Shown: piece by piece, positions 16,092 through 24,576 of the stretch
Layout of the letters: each line of letters begins with the position of its first letter
Numbering within the stretch: the stretch's first letter is position 1
NCBI GenBank assembly: GCA_016929195.1
Contig: JAFGJG010000171.1
Span: forward strand, 1 to 34,804
Source: Thermoleophilaceae bacterium
GTDB lineage: Bacteria > Actinomycetota > Thermoleophilia > Solirubrobacterales > Thermoleophilaceae
DNA length: 34,804 nt
Direction: 5' to 3'
Notes under the pieces: model-generated
What the model saw: only the letters and a program-made list of their open reading frames with translations
The model's database searches: none
Told to the model about the DNA's origin: nothing
Position numbers and translations under genes: made by a program

Positions 16092-16201
16092 ACGGGCTGC
16101 AAACCTTCGTCTGGCGCGGTCCTCGGTCGCTCGCGTGCGATGCACGCGTCGCTCCCTGCGTCCAGCGCCAGACTCGGTTTTCGCGCTCTAGCCGATGCTG
16201 T
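16078..16201. repeat. 124-nt nested inverted repeat over the sufB stop codon
   Basis: Outer arms: ACAGCATCGGCTAGA (16078-16092) is the exact reverse complement of 16187-16201. Nested within: AAACC (16101-16105) with GGTTT (16176-16180), GTCTGGCGC (16109-16117) with GCGCCAGAC (16165-16173), and CGCGTGC (16132-16138) with GCACGCG (16142-16148) around loop GAT. The sufB stop is in the left arm; the right arm ends 5 bp before the stop of the opposite gene. It probably acts as a bidirectional terminator or 3'-protecting structure, but is far larger than usual and could be a remnant of a palindromic element. Confidence 0.7.
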
Positions 16202-16206
16202 GTTCT

Positions 16207-18294
16207 CTAGGCGCCGGCCGGCGCGCCCACCTGCTCGCTCAGCAGGCTGCGAATCGCTGCCGGTTCCACCGGGCGTGAGAAGAGGAAGCCCTGGCCGAGG
16301 CGGCAGCCGAGCAGCCGCAGCTGCTCGCGCTGCTCGGGCGTCTCGATGCCCTCGGCGACTAGCCGCAGGCGGAGGGACCGGGCCAGCTCGATGATGCCGC
16401 GGACCAGGGCGTCGTCGCCGTCGCCGAGGCCCTGGATGAAGGGCCGCGCGATCTTGAGCCCCCGCACCGGCAGGTGCCGGAGGTGGCTGAGCGAGGAGTG
16501 ACCCTCGCCGAAGTCGTCGAGCGCGATGCCGATACCGCGGTCGCGCAGGCGCCCGAGCTTGGCGATCGAGCCCTCGGGGTCCTGCATGACCGACGTCTCG
16601 GTCACCTCGATCGTCAGCCCCGCCGGGTCGAGCCCGGTCTCCTCGAGCGCGCCCGTGACGGTGCTCTCGAAGTTGGGGTCCATCAGCTGCCGGGCGGAGA
16701 CGTTCACGCAGACGTTCACGTCACCGGCGCCGGCGCGCCGCCAGCGCATCGCCTCGGCGCAGGCCGCCCCCATCACCCAGGCGCCCAGTGGGACGATGAG
16801 GCCCGTCTCCTCGGCGAGCGGGATGAAGTCCGCCGGGGGCACGAGCTCCTGTCCCTCCCTACGCCAGCGCAGCAGCGCCTCGACGGATACGGCCTCGCCG
16901 GTGTCGAGGTCCACGATCGGTTGGTAATGCACCACGAGCTCCCCGCGCTCGACCGCGCCGCGCAGCGCGGTGACCGTCTCGAGGCGCTCCGTGGCGCGGT
17001 CCTGGATTCGCGGGTCGAAGAAGGTCCAGCCGTCCTTGCCCGTCTCCTTGAACCGGTGCACGGCCCGGTCCGCGCGTCGCAGCAGCTCCTCCGCTCCGAG
17101 CTGGTCGCGCGAGAGGGCGATGCCCACCGACGCCGTGACCACGGGTGAGGACCCGCTCACCGGGAACGGCTCCGCGAAGGCCCGCCTGAGCCGCTCGGCC
17201 GCCGCGATCGCGTCGTCCGGGCCGCGGATCCCCTCGAGCAGCACGGCGAACTCGTCGCCGCCGATGCGGGCGACCGTGTCGGACGGCCGGACGGCCGTCA
17301 TCAGGCGAGCCGCCGCCTGCTCGATCAGCGCATCCCCGGCCGCGTGCCCGAGGCCCTCGTTCACGAGCTTGAAGTCGTCGACGTCGACGACGAGCACCGC
17401 GAGCGTCTCGTTCGTCGTCACCCGGCGGTCGAGCGCGTGCCGGATCCGGTCCTCGAACAGGGCCCGGTTCGGAATGCCCGTGAGCGAGTCCTCGAAGGCC
17501 TGGCGCTCGAGCTGCTCGCGCTGATCCTGGAGCGCTCCCGCTATGGTGTTGAAGCTCCCGGCCATCTCGTGGAGCTCGGCCGACGAGTTCACGTGCACGC
17601 GGTGCTCGAGGTCGCCCTCGCCGAAGGCACGGGCCGCGCGCGTCAGGCGGCGGATCGGGCGCACCATCTCGCGCGACAGCCTGCGCACGAGGAAGGCCGC
17701 GAGGGCGATCGAGGCGAGCAAAGCCAGAATCGCCAGCGCCCCCTGCTCGCGCCAGAGCCGCTGGGTCTCGGCGAGGTCGGTGCGGTTCTCCGCCTCCGAC
17801 AGATCGAGCAGGCGGTCCACGCCGGCCGTCGCGGAGTCGATCGACGCCTCGAAGAGGTCCTCGGGGTCGGGGCCGTCCCCCGGCTCCTCGGCGCCGCCGG
17901 GAGGGTTCGCGCGCAGCTGCACGCCCGCCGCGCGCCAGTCGGAGCGCACGCGTCGCACGGCGGCAGTCTCGGCGCCCTCGTCGTAGGTCGCCGCGCCGAG
18001 GCGCCGGTCAACGTCCTGCGCCGCGGCGTCGAAGGCGCGCCGGGGGCCCTCCCCGTCCATGTAGGCGCTGCCCGCGGAGCCGGCCGCGCCGAGCGCCTTG
18101 AACAGCCCGAGGCTCGCCTCCGATTCCATCGCGACCTCCTCGGCGCGATCGTTGAAGCTGCGCGTGGCGTCGAGCAGGATCAGGCCGCTCAGGACGGCGC
18201 CGACCGCCACGGGTGCGACCACCGCAAGGGCGAAGACCACCAGCCGGTGGCGCAGCGAATACGTCCGCGCGGGCGGGTTCCCGGTTTCCTCCAC
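16207..18294 (-). CDS. Membrane GGDEF-EAL protein (c-di-GMP turnover) with HAMP
   Basis: 695 aa from GTG 18294, the first start after the upstream stops in the region adjoining the membrane helix. Membrane helices at about 18-42 and 185-203 enclose a periplasmic helical sensor; a HAMP domain (about 204-258) follows. The GGDEF domain has an intact GGDEF (345-349) and an RxxD inhibitory site (336-339). The EAL domain has EAL (472-474), NVSARQL, IEVTE, DDFGEG, VAEGIE and GQGFLFSRP; the usual LKID reads LKIA, with the key lysine kept. Both activities may therefore be possible: making and degrading c-di-GMP. The ligand is unknown. Confidence 0.9.
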   Translation of the reverse strand: MEETGNPPARTYSLRHRLVVFALAVVAPVAVGAVLSGLILLDATRSFNDRAEEVAMESEASLGLFKALGAAGSAGSAYMDGEGPRRAFDAAAQDVDRRLGAATYDEGAETAAVRRVRSDWRAAGVQLRANPPGGAEEPGDGPDPEDLFEASIDSATAGVDRLLDLSEAENRTDLAETQRLWREQGALAILALLASIALAAFLVRRLSREMVRPIRRLTRAARAFGEGDLEHRVHVNSSAELHEMAGSFNTIAGALQDQREQLERQAFEDSLTGIPNRALFEDRIRHALDRRVTTNETLAVLVVDVDDFKLVNEGLGHAAGDALIEQAAARLMTAVRPSDTVARIGGDEFAVLLEGIRGPDDAIAAAERLRRAFAEPFPVSGSSPVVTASVGIALSRDQLGAEELLRRADRAVHRFKETGKDGWTFFDPRIQDRATERLETVTALRGAVERGELVVHYQPIVDLDTGEAVSVEALLRWRREGQELVPPADFIPLAEETGLIVPLGAWVMGAACAEAMRWRRAGAGDVNVCVNVSARQLMDPNFESTVTGALEETGLDPAGLTIEVTETSVMQDPEGSIAKLGRLRDRGIGIALDDFGEGHSSLSHLRHLPVRGLKIARPFIQGLGDGDDALVRGIIELARSLRLRLVAEGIETPEQREQLRLLGCRLGQGFLFSRPVEPAAIRSLLSEQVGAPAGA

Positions 18295-18310
18295 TGTGGA
18301 CCTATCGACA

Positions 18311-18324
18311 AGACAGGTCTGTCT
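18311..18324. promoter_or_regulatory. Palindrome AGACAG-GT-CTGTCT before the GGDEF-EAL gene
   Basis: A perfect 6-bp inverted repeat with 2-bp centre lies 17-30 bp upstream of the GTG start, in the 62-bp gap between two minus-strand genes. It could be an operator or a leader hairpin; there is no further support. Confidence 0.3.
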
Positions 18325-18356
18325 CTCAATGGTCTTTTCGCCTTGGCGCGGCGGCG

Positions 18357-20159
18357 CTAGGGCCGCCGGAAGGCGCGGAGCGGCCTCTTGACGGCGCCGC
18401 CGGGCTTCTCGTGCACCGGCAGGCGCAGCCGGAGGTCCGAGACCCGGATCGACCACTCGAAGTTCGAGGGACGGCCGTAGGGGGTGTCGCGGCCCACGAG
18501 CTCGAGCTTCGGCACGTGGCCGGCCCTGAAGCGCCAGCCGTTCGGGTGAAGCTGGAAGACCTGCCGGCTGCCCTTGCGCGGGCGGAGCAGGCCGCGGGCC
18601 ACGAGCTGCTGGGTGGCGCCGCCCGGCGCCACGTCCCAGAGCCTCATTGCCAGGGCGGGGTGCCTCCCGGAGACCGCGAACCGCGCGCTCACGGCCGGCG
18701 AGCCGAGCAGGGTGTAGCCGCGCCCGCCCGCGGCCGGGAGCCGGTACGTCGCCGTCCCGGCCTCGTCGGCGGCGGGCGGGGCCGCGCAGGCGCCCTGGCC
18801 GGTGATCGGGTCGATCGCCCCGGAGACCGCCTGGCTGCCCGAGCTTGAGAGGACCGTCTGCGCGCGGGGCGCGTAGTAGCGGACCTCGCCCGGGCTCAGG
18901 GCGTCCCAGGTGCGCGCCCGGTAGGGCCCGCCAGACGGTGCGTCGCTCGGGCACGTCTGCGTGAGCGCCTCGACGCCGCGCAGAACCCTGACGCGCCGCC
19001 CCTTCACGTAGTGGTCGAACCAGGCGTGCGTGCGCCGTGAGAGCAGCGCCACGTCCGCGGCCTTGCTCTGCCCGCGGGGATGCCCGTAGTCGAAGTGCAG
19101 CTGGGCGATCCGTGCGCGCGGGTACTTCGCGAACACCTTGTTCGCGTAGCGCACCGCCTCGTCGGCCGGGAAGAGATCGTCGGTGAATCCGTTGGAGATC
19201 AGGGTCGGCGCGGGCGGCACGCTCATCTTCAGGTAGTACGGCGAGTGGTTGCGCGCGATCTCGCGCGCGAGGTTCCGGATGTACGGCTTCGAGTCGTACG
19301 GCTCCCCGGCGCTCTCGGCCTCGTACCAGCCGGTCAGGTCGGCGCTCGGATCCGCGCCCTTGGGCGCGTAGTAGCCGCTGCCCATCCCGGAGACGTAGAG
19401 GCCGGTCTGGTAGCTCTGCTTCATGATCCCGACCGGGAAGAGGTCGTCGGTGAGGCCGGTGACCTCGGTGTCGAGCGTGCCGCCGTTCGGGGTGAGCGAC
19501 GCCACCAGGTCAGACCACGGGACCTGAGGCGCGGCGGCGGCGATCTCCATCCGCCTCCCCCTCGGGCTCCGCCAGGTGACGTACCTCCCGCTGCGCAGCC
19601 GCACGCGGTTCCGCAGGGTGGCGAGCGCCAGGGACTGGCCGCCGCCGTACGAGGCGCCGGTGACGCCGATCCGGCGCGGCGCGACGATCCCCTGGTCCGC
19701 CAGCAGGCCGGCGAGGTACTGCGAGTCGCGCGCCTCGTAGCGCGAGTCCCCCAGGTGGACCCAGCCCTTCGCGCACGCGGACGGCGCGGCGGCGCGCGAC
19801 GCGGCCGAGCCGCACGAGTCGCCGAACCCGCGCGCCGAGTAGTTGAGCACCGCGTAGCCGTCCTCGGCCCACTCCTTCGAGGCGCCGAGGCCGCTCTTGC
19901 TGCCGCCCCACCCGTGGAGCTGGATCACGAGCGGCAGGCCCCTGCTGCGCTTCGCGGGCAGCGTGACGTTCACGTCGAGCGGCACGCCGTCCCAGGTCGG
20001 GATCCGGTTCGCGACCGATCCCTCGCAGAAGCGCACGCCCTCCGCCGGGACGCATGCGAGCTTCCCGAAGGGCCTGACCGCAGACTCGGCTGCGGCCGGA
20101 AGCGACAGGGCCGCGACGCATGCGGCGGCCAGCACCCAGAGCCGGACTCTCCTCCCCAT
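18357..20159 (-). CDS. Secreted alpha/beta-hydrolase of the S15/CocE (X-Pro dipeptidyl-peptidase-like) type
   Basis: 600 aa from ATG 20159, with a signal peptide (about 1-27, ending AAAESA). PLVIQLHGWGGSKSG and AVLNYSARGFGDSCG lead to the nucleophile elbow GASYGGGQ; FTDDLFPADE carries the likely Asp and FDYGHPRGQ the likely His of the triad. The C-terminal 200 residues form the beta-rich domain (LWDVAPGGATQQLVARG, GHVPKLELVGRD) seen in the S15/CocE group. Substrate may be peptides, acyl-amides or esters outside the cell. TATGCT (20168-20173, minus strand) lies 8 nt before the ATG and no ribosome binding site is seen. Confidence 0.82.
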   Translation of the reverse strand: MGRRVRLWVLAAACVAALSLPAAAESAVRPFGKLACVPAEGVRFCEGSVANRIPTWDGVPLDVNVTLPAKRSRGLPLVIQLHGWGGSKSGLGASKEWAEDGYAVLNYSARGFGDSCGSAASRAAAPSACAKGWVHLGDSRYEARDSQYLAGLLADQGIVAPRRIGVTGASYGGGQSLALATLRNRVRLRSGRYVTWRSPRGRRMEIAAAAPQVPWSDLVASLTPNGGTLDTEVTGLTDDLFPVGIMKQSYQTGLYVSGMGSGYYAPKGADPSADLTGWYEAESAGEPYDSKPYIRNLAREIARNHSPYYLKMSVPPAPTLISNGFTDDLFPADEAVRYANKVFAKYPRARIAQLHFDYGHPRGQSKAADVALLSRRTHAWFDHYVKGRRVRVLRGVEALTQTCPSDAPSGGPYRARTWDALSPGEVRYYAPRAQTVLSSSGSQAVSGAIDPITGQGACAAPPAADEAGTATYRLPAAGGRGYTLLGSPAVSARFAVSGRHPALAMRLWDVAPGGATQQLVARGLLRPRKGSRQVFQLHPNGWRFRAGHVPKLELVGRDTPYGRPSNFEWSIRVSDLRLRLPVHEKPGGAVKRPLRAFRRP

Positions 20160-20167
20160 CGGGCGCG

Positions 20168-20173
20168 AGCATA
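20168..20173 (-). promoter_or_regulatory. -10-like TATGCT for the leaderless hydrolase gene
   Basis: TATGCT on the minus strand, 8 nt before ATG 20159; no Shine-Dalgarno stretch lies in between. The divergent SpoIIM-like gene starts at 20214, so the whole divergent control region is 54 bp. Confidence 0.35.
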
Positions 20174-20213
20174 ACGGCTCAACGAACCCGCCTCGCGTGC
20201 CGATGCTCAGCTC

Positions 20214-20942
20214 GTGAGCGTCAACGATCTCGTGCTCGTCCAGGGCATGCACGACACCCGGTTGGCGCTCGAGCGGTGGAACCGGGAGCCGTGGAAGGTG
20301 ATTCGCCCCTGGCTCCTGCTCAGCATCGGCATCGCCGTGCTGCTGCTCGTGGCCGTGTTCGTGATCGCGACCCTCACGACGCCCGACAGCTCGCGCTACA
20401 TCCTGCCGGGCGTGAACAGCGACGCCACGATCTCGGACTACGCTCACGTGCTGTTCCGGAACTCGCTCGTGCTGGCTCTTCACGCCATGGCCTGCGTGGC
20501 CGGCTTCATGGCCGGGAGCGCCCTACCCCTGTCCGCCTCGCACCGCAGCGGAGTCGACCGCTGGGTTCACGAGAAGGCCGGCCGCTTCGCGATCGTCTTC
20601 GTGCTCTGCGCGACCGCGTTCTCGCTCTGCACGCAGGCCTACGTGATCGGCTCGGGGGCGGCGACGATCGCCCACCAGCTCGGCATGAGCCCGGGCGCAC
20701 TGATCCTCTCCCTGCTCCCGCACGCTCTGCCCGAGCTGGTTGCGCTGTTCCTGCCGCTCGCCGCGTGGATCGTGGCGAGCCGGCGGGACGAGTGGCAGGA
20801 CCTGCTCGCCGCCACCGCCGTGACCGTGGCGATCGCCGTGCCCACCCTGCTGGCCGCCGCCGCGGTCGAGATCTGGGTCTCGCCGCAGATCATGCTGGGC
20901 CTCGCCACGCACAACCCCCCGCTGCTCGGCGGGCCCTACTAA
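20214..20942 (+). CDS. SpoIIM-like (stage II sporulation protein M family) membrane protein
   Basis: 242 aa from GTG 20214. About five hydrophobic helices: 32-54, 79-102, 122-145, 160-190 and 200-230. The segment LLPHALPELVALFLPLAAW matches the PHG/PHALxE signature of the SpoIIM/DUF95 family. The family takes part in engulfment in spore formers, but most members occur in non-sporulating bacteria with unknown function, so no sporulation role is claimed. The N-terminal 25 residues are soluble. GATGCT lies 6 nt before the GTG as a weak -10. A strong hairpin follows the stop. Confidence 0.65.
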   Translation: MSVNDLVLVQGMHDTRLALERWNREPWKVIRPWLLLSIGIAVLLLVAVFVIATLTTPDSSRYILPGVNSDATISDYAHVLFRNSLVLALHAMACVAGFMAGSALPLSASHRSGVDRWVHEKAGRFAIVFVLCATAFSLCTQAYVIGSGAATIAHQLGMSPGALILSLLPHALPELVALFLPLAAWIVASRRDEWQDLLAATAVTVAIAVPTLLAAAAVEIWVSPQIMLGLATHNPPLLGGPY

Positions 20943-20945
20943 GCA

Positions 20946-20973
20946 AACGGGGCGGCCCGAAGGCCGCCCCGTT
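20946..20973. terminator. 12-bp perfect stem-loop between convergent genes
   Basis: AACGGGGCGGCC (20946-20957) pairs perfectly with 20962-20973 around CGAA. It follows the SpoIIM-like stop by 3 bp and lies 29 bp beyond the stop of the opposite gene. It probably ends transcription from both sides; T-runs are short (GTTCT on plus, GTTTG on minus). Confidence 0.7.
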
Positions 20974-21001
20974 CTGATGCTTCGTCTCGGGCGCTAGGCC
21001 G

Positions 21002-21814
21002 CTAGCACTTCTTCTGCTTCGTGGCCTTGAACACCTGACCCTGCTCATCCGTGAACGTGGCCTGGATGGTGCGCTTGCCGCCCTTGCATCCGATCGAGGA
21101 GTAGAAGCCGACCTTCCGGCTCTTGCCCTTGATCTTCACCTTGCCGGTCTTCTTCAGGATCTTGGAGACCGTGTTGCGGACCGTCGTGTCGAGACCCGAC
21201 GGGTGCAGCAGCTCCGGCGGCACCGTGAAGCGCAGGTCGGAGGCCGGGAGGCCGCCGATCTTCGTCTTGACGAACTTCGCCTTGATGGCGCCGTGAATCG
21301 GCGTCGGGCAGTTGATCGTCTTGTCGTTCGGGTCGGAGAGCTGCGGCTCCTTCGGGTCACCGTCGAGACGGATCGCCATGCCACCGTTCTTGCCCATGCC
21401 GCTGATGTTGTAGAGACCGAGCTTCAGGTTGCAGAAGATCTTCGTGGTCGGCACCGAGGCCGGGCCGACGACGTTCTGAACCAGGCCGGAACCTACCTTG
21501 GCCTTGTTGCACTTCGGGTCGATCGTTCCGTCACGGTTGGCCTGCGAGTACGTGCAGGACTTCGCGACCTTCGGGTACGTGACGAGCCCCTCGGACCCGA
21601 TCGCGTACGTTTCGATCGGCGTCCCGCGAACGGACGGATCGTCGCTCTCGACCTGGAAATCGAAGCCGAGGGCGATCGGCAGCGGCTTGGCCACGGAGCC
21701 CTTGCCGCTCGGCTTGGTGCTGCCGTCGACCGTGTACACGTTCGCGGCAAGCGCGATGCCCGCGAGGGCCAGCGCTGAAATCGCAGTCAATGCTGCGATG
21801 GAAAGCTTTCGCAT
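21002..21814 (-). CDS. Unknown secreted protein with six cysteines
   Basis: 270 aa. A clear signal peptide (about 1-23, LALAGIALAA) and a strong ribosome binding site AGGAGGAGGA directly before ATG point to a well-expressed exported protein. The mature part is basic and beta-rich, with six cysteines (in SCTYS, PKCNK, IFCNL, NCPTP, GCKGG and the very last residue), enough for three disulfides. The C-terminal third is Lys-rich (KKTGKVKIKGKSRKVGF). Repeated phrases such as GTIDPKCNKAKVGSGLVQNVVG resemble proteins I associate with Thermoleophilia secretomes, but I do not know a function. Base composition is less GC-extreme than the neighbours, fitting either strong codon selection or a different origin. 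Confidence 0.75.
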   Translation of the reverse strand: MRKLSIAALTAISALALAGIALAANVYTVDGSTKPSGKGSVAKPLPIALGFDFQVESDDPSVRGTPIETYAIGSEGLVTYPKVAKSCTYSQANRDGTIDPKCNKAKVGSGLVQNVVGPASVPTTKIFCNLKLGLYNISGMGKNGGMAIRLDGDPKEPQLSDPNDKTINCPTPIHGAIKAKFVKTKIGGLPASDLRFTVPPELLHPSGLDTTVRNTVSKILKKTGKVKIKGKSRKVGFYSSIGCKGGKRTIQATFTDEQGQVFKATKQKKC

Positions 21815-21951
21815 TCCTCCTCCTGGAATGAGACGGGTTCAAGAAAACGACGCCCGTCCGATTCTCTGCATGCCAAGGCGTGCGAGGTCCGGCGGACCGT
21901 CGCAGCCTATAACACGGCCGCAGGCAAATCGATGCGGCATCCTTCCCGCCC

Positions 21952-22749
21952 GTGAGACCGCCCGCCGGCGCCGAGATCCCCGCCCCCGAGTTCCCTCCCC
22001 AGCTGAGCTGGCTGGGCGCCCCCTTCATGCGCATGGACCGCCTGCTTGGGCGACACGCCGTGCTGATCGAGTTCTGGGACTTCGCGCGCGTCCACTCCCT
22101 GCGCACGCTCCCCTATCTGCGCGCGTGGCACGAGCGCTATGCGGACGCCGGACTCCAGATCATCGGCGTGCACAGCCCCGGCTACTCCTTCGGCCGCGAC
22201 CCGGGCACGGTCGAGCGCGCCGTGGAGCGGCTCGAGGTCCCGTATCCGGTCGCGCTCGACCCCGAGCTCGAGGTCTGGCGGCTCTACGGCAACAAGGGCT
22301 GGCCGGGCCGCTACCTCTTCGACCGCCGCAGCCTGCTCCGCCACGTGCACTACGGGGAGGGCGAGTACCTGGAGACCGAGCTGGCGATCCAGGAGTGCCT
22401 GCGCGAGATCGACGCCGACGCCCGGCTCCCGGAGCCGCTCGCGCCGCTCCGTTCCGAGGACGCGCCCGGTGTGCTCATGGAGCCCCAGACCGCCGACATC
22501 GTCCTCCCCGCCGACCGCGGCCGGCTCGAGCTGGTGCGCGACTGGACCGACGGCGAGGACTGGATCGCGGCCGCCGACGCCGGGGCCGCGGCGAGCTTCA
22601 CCTTCACGGCCGGTCAGGCGTTCGCCGTCCTGTCCGGCGACGACCTCGAGCCCGGCCTCTACGAGACCGGCGGGACCGTCACCGCAGAGTCGCCCGGCGT
22701 GCGCCTGCACGCCGTGCAGTTCACGCCCGTGCCGCCAGCGCCTTCCTGA
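21952..22749 (+). CDS. DipZ/TlpA-like thioredoxin-fold protein lacking the CXXC
   Basis: 265 aa from GTG 21952. Residues about 30-150 match the thioredoxin domain of DipZ-type proteins: [66 protein letters not shown] and the GEGEYLETE turn. In DipZ proteins the first motif reads W-T-Y-T-C-I-N-C; here the two cysteine positions are Arg46 and Ser49, so no thiol-disulfide chemistry is expected there. The C-terminal 110 residues match the DipZ beta-domain ([16 protein letters not shown]). No signal peptide is seen, so it is probably cytosolic. The gene overlaps the end of ispH by 29 bp on the opposite strand. Confidence 0.75.
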   Translation: MRPPAGAEIPAPEFPPQLSWLGAPFMRMDRLLGRHAVLIEFWDFARVHSLRTLPYLRAWHERYADAGLQIIGVHSPGYSFGRDPGTVERAVERLEVPYPVALDPELEVWRLYGNKGWPGRYLFDRRSLLRHVHYGEGEYLETELAIQECLREIDADARLPEPLAPLRSEDAPGVLMEPQTADIVLPADRGRLELVRDWTDGEDWIAAADAGAAASFTFTAGQAFAVLSGDDLEPGLYETGGTVTAESPGVRLHAVQFTPVPPAPS

Positions 22750-23680
22750 TCTCGCGCGGGAGCATGAAGCGGACGTCCTCCTGGACGACCTCGAACTCTG
22801 ACACGTCATCCGTGCCGCGGGCGCGGAAGAACTCCACGAGGCGCTGAACGAGCTCCTCGGGCGCGCTCGCGCCGGAGCTGATCCCGACCACGCGCTTGCC
22901 GGTCAGCCACTCCTCCTGCACCTGGGTCTCGTTGTCCACCAGGTGCGCGTCCGCGCCGTGGTCGCGCGCCACCTCGACCAGCCGGTTGGAGTTGGACGAG
23001 TTGCGCGAGCCGATCACGAGGACCAGGTCGCACTCGCGCGCCATCTGGCGAACGGCCAGCTGGCGGTTGGTCGTGGCGTAACAGATGTCGTCGCTCTTCG
23101 GGCCCGTGATGTTCGGAAAGCGCTCGCGCAGGCGCCGGATGATCCTGTCCGTCTCGTCGACCGAGAGCGTGGTCTGCGTCAGGTAGGCCATCCGGTCCGG
23201 GTCGTCGACCTCGAGGTTGTCCACGTCCTCCTCGGTCTCGATGAGGACGAAGTGATCGGGCGCCTCGCCCATCGTGCCCTCGACCTCCTCGTGCCCCTCG
23301 TGGCCGATGAGCACGATCGTGTACCCCTCGGCGGCGAACTTCTTCGCCTCCACGTGGACCTTCGTGACGAGCGGGCAGGTGGCGTCCACGGTGCGCAGGC
23401 TCCGCGCCTCGGCGTTCGCGTGGACGCTCGGGGAGACCCCGTGCGCGGAGAAGACGACGGTCTCGCCCTCCGGCACGTCGGTCTCCTCCTCCACGAACAC
23501 CGCGCCGCGCGCGCGCAGCTGCTCGACCACGTGCTTGTTGTGGACGATCTCCTTGCGCACGTAGACGGGCGGCCCGTAGAGCTCGAGCGCGCGCTCGACC
23601 GTCTGGACCGCCCGATCGACGCCCGCGCAGTAGCCGCGCGGCGCCGCCAGGAGCAGCTTCTCGGGGGTCGCCAGAGCCAT
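22721..23680 (-). CDS. ispH: IspH, 4-hydroxy-3-methylbut-2-enyl diphosphate reductase
   Basis: 319 aa, the usual length. The three cluster cysteines are Cys18 ([11 protein letters not shown]), Cys102 ([11 protein letters not shown]) and Cys200 ([12 protein letters not shown]); the catalytic Glu lies in EEVEGTMG (Glu134), with [11 protein letters not shown] as substrate-binding block. IspH is the last enzyme of the MEP isoprenoid pathway and carries an oxygen-sensitive Fe-S cluster, so it depends on the suf genes of this window. It starts 4 bp after the M28 peptidase stop and is probably co-transcribed with it. Confidence 0.95.
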   Translation of the reverse strand: MALATPEKLLLAAPRGYCAGVDRAVQTVERALELYGPPVYVRKEIVHNKHVVEQLRARGAVFVEEETDVPEGETVVFSAHGVSPSVHANAEARSLRTVDATCPLVTKVHVEAKKFAAEGYTIVLIGHEGHEEVEGTMGEAPDHFVLIETEEDVDNLEVDDPDRMAYLTQTTLSVDETDRIIRRLRERFPNITGPKSDDICYATTNRQLAVRQMARECDLVLVIGSRNSSNSNRLVEVARDHGADAHLVDNETQVQEEWLTGKRVVGISSGASAPEELVQRLVEFFRARGTDDVSEFEVVQEDVRFMLPREIRKALAARA

Positions 23681-23684
23681 CCCG

Positions 23685-24530
23685 TCAGAGGCTAGCGAGC
23701 AACCGGATCACGGTCTCGCCCGTCTGGTCGAGGCTGCGCTCGGAGACGGCGGAGAGGTCGTCGCAGCGGCGATGCCAGCAGGGGAACGTGAAGTCGATGA
23801 GGTCGATCGAGGGCACGCCCTCCTCCAGGAACGGCAGGTGGTCGTCCTGCACGCCTCCCGCGACCCCTGGCGGGAACGCCTCGACAGCCCCGGCCGCGCT
23901 CGCCGCGTCGCGCAGGCGCCGCCACAGACCGGCGTCGGACAGCCCCTCCCGCGGGATGCTCAGGTCCCGGTCCCCCACGAAGTCGAGCAGGATCATCGCG
24001 CGCGCGTCGCTGAGGCCCGGCGCGGCCACCCTGCTCCCCCTCAGGCCCCGCTCCGCGAACTGCGAGTCGGGCGTCCCGCGCGGGCTCTCCTCGCCGTCGA
24101 AGAGGGCGAACACCACCGTCCGCCGCAGCGTGCGCGGGCGGATCTCCCGGGCCAGCTGCACCGCGACGGCGGTGCCGGACGCGCCGTCGTTGGCGCCCAC
24201 GAACCCGGGCTCGTCCTTCGTGTCGTAGTGGGCGCCGAGGACCACGAAGCCGTCTCCCCTCCCGGGCACGCGCCCGATCACGTTGCGGAGGCCGCCCGGC
24301 ACCGCCTGGAAGCGGCCGCCCGGCAGCAGGCCGCGCAGGCGCTCCGCGAGCCGCCGCGACGTCTCGGAGCCGGCCGGGCGCGGGCCCATGTCCACCTGCT
24401 CGCGCAGCAGCTTCCACGCCGCGGCCGAGTCGAACCGGTCCGCGGGCTCGGCCGGCTCGTCCGCCGGGCCCTGCGCGCCGCCGCATCCGGCGAGCGCGAG
24501 AGCGAGCAGGGGGATCGCCAGGCGCCTCAC
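23685..24530 (-). CDS. M28-family metallopeptidase / glutaminyl-cyclase-like lipoprotein
   Basis: 281 aa. A lipobox LALAGC places the lipidated cysteine at residue 16, so the mature protein is anchored on the outer face of the membrane. Metal ligands of the M28 fold are visible: GAHYDTK (His, Asp), the [10 protein letters not shown] segment, FDGEE (Glu), LLDFVGD (Asp) and the C-terminal [14 protein letters not shown] (His). The WHxxxDD ending with two nearby cysteines is close to glutaminyl cyclases of the M28 family, so cyclase activity is as likely as aminopeptidase activity. GTG start; CACAAT on the minus strand (24537-24542) 6 nt upstream may be a -10. Confidence 0.82.
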   Translation of the reverse strand: MRRLAIPLLALALAGCGGAQGPADEPAEPADRFDSAAAWKLLREQVDMGPRPAGSETSRRLAERLRGLLPGGRFQAVPGGLRNVIGRVPGRGDGFVVLGAHYDTKDEPGFVGANDGASGTAVAVQLAREIRPRTLRRTVVFALFDGEESPRGTPDSQFAERGLRGSRVAAPGLSDARAMILLDFVGDRDLSIPREGLSDAGLWRRLRDAASAAGAVEAFPPGVAGGVQDDHLPFLEEGVPSIDLIDFTFPCWHRRCDDLSAVSERSLDQTGETVIRLLASL

Positions 24531-24563
24531 GCCTCAATTGTGGCGAGGTCCCGCGACCCCGGG

Positions 24564-24569
24564 TAGGCT
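24564..24569 (+). promoter_or_regulatory. -10-like TAGGCT for a leaderless WS/DGAT gene
   Basis: TAGGCT lies 7 nt before GTG 24577, with no ribosome binding site between. The divergent M28 gene starts 46 bp away with its own CACAAT hexamer, so promoters are packed back to back. Confidence 0.4.
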
Positions 24570-24576
24570 CCGGGCC

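Noticed and set aside
19080-20174. Long plus-strand open frame antisense to the S15/CocE-type hydrolase.
   Set aside because: Shadow of the hydrolase gene; no domain or start signals.
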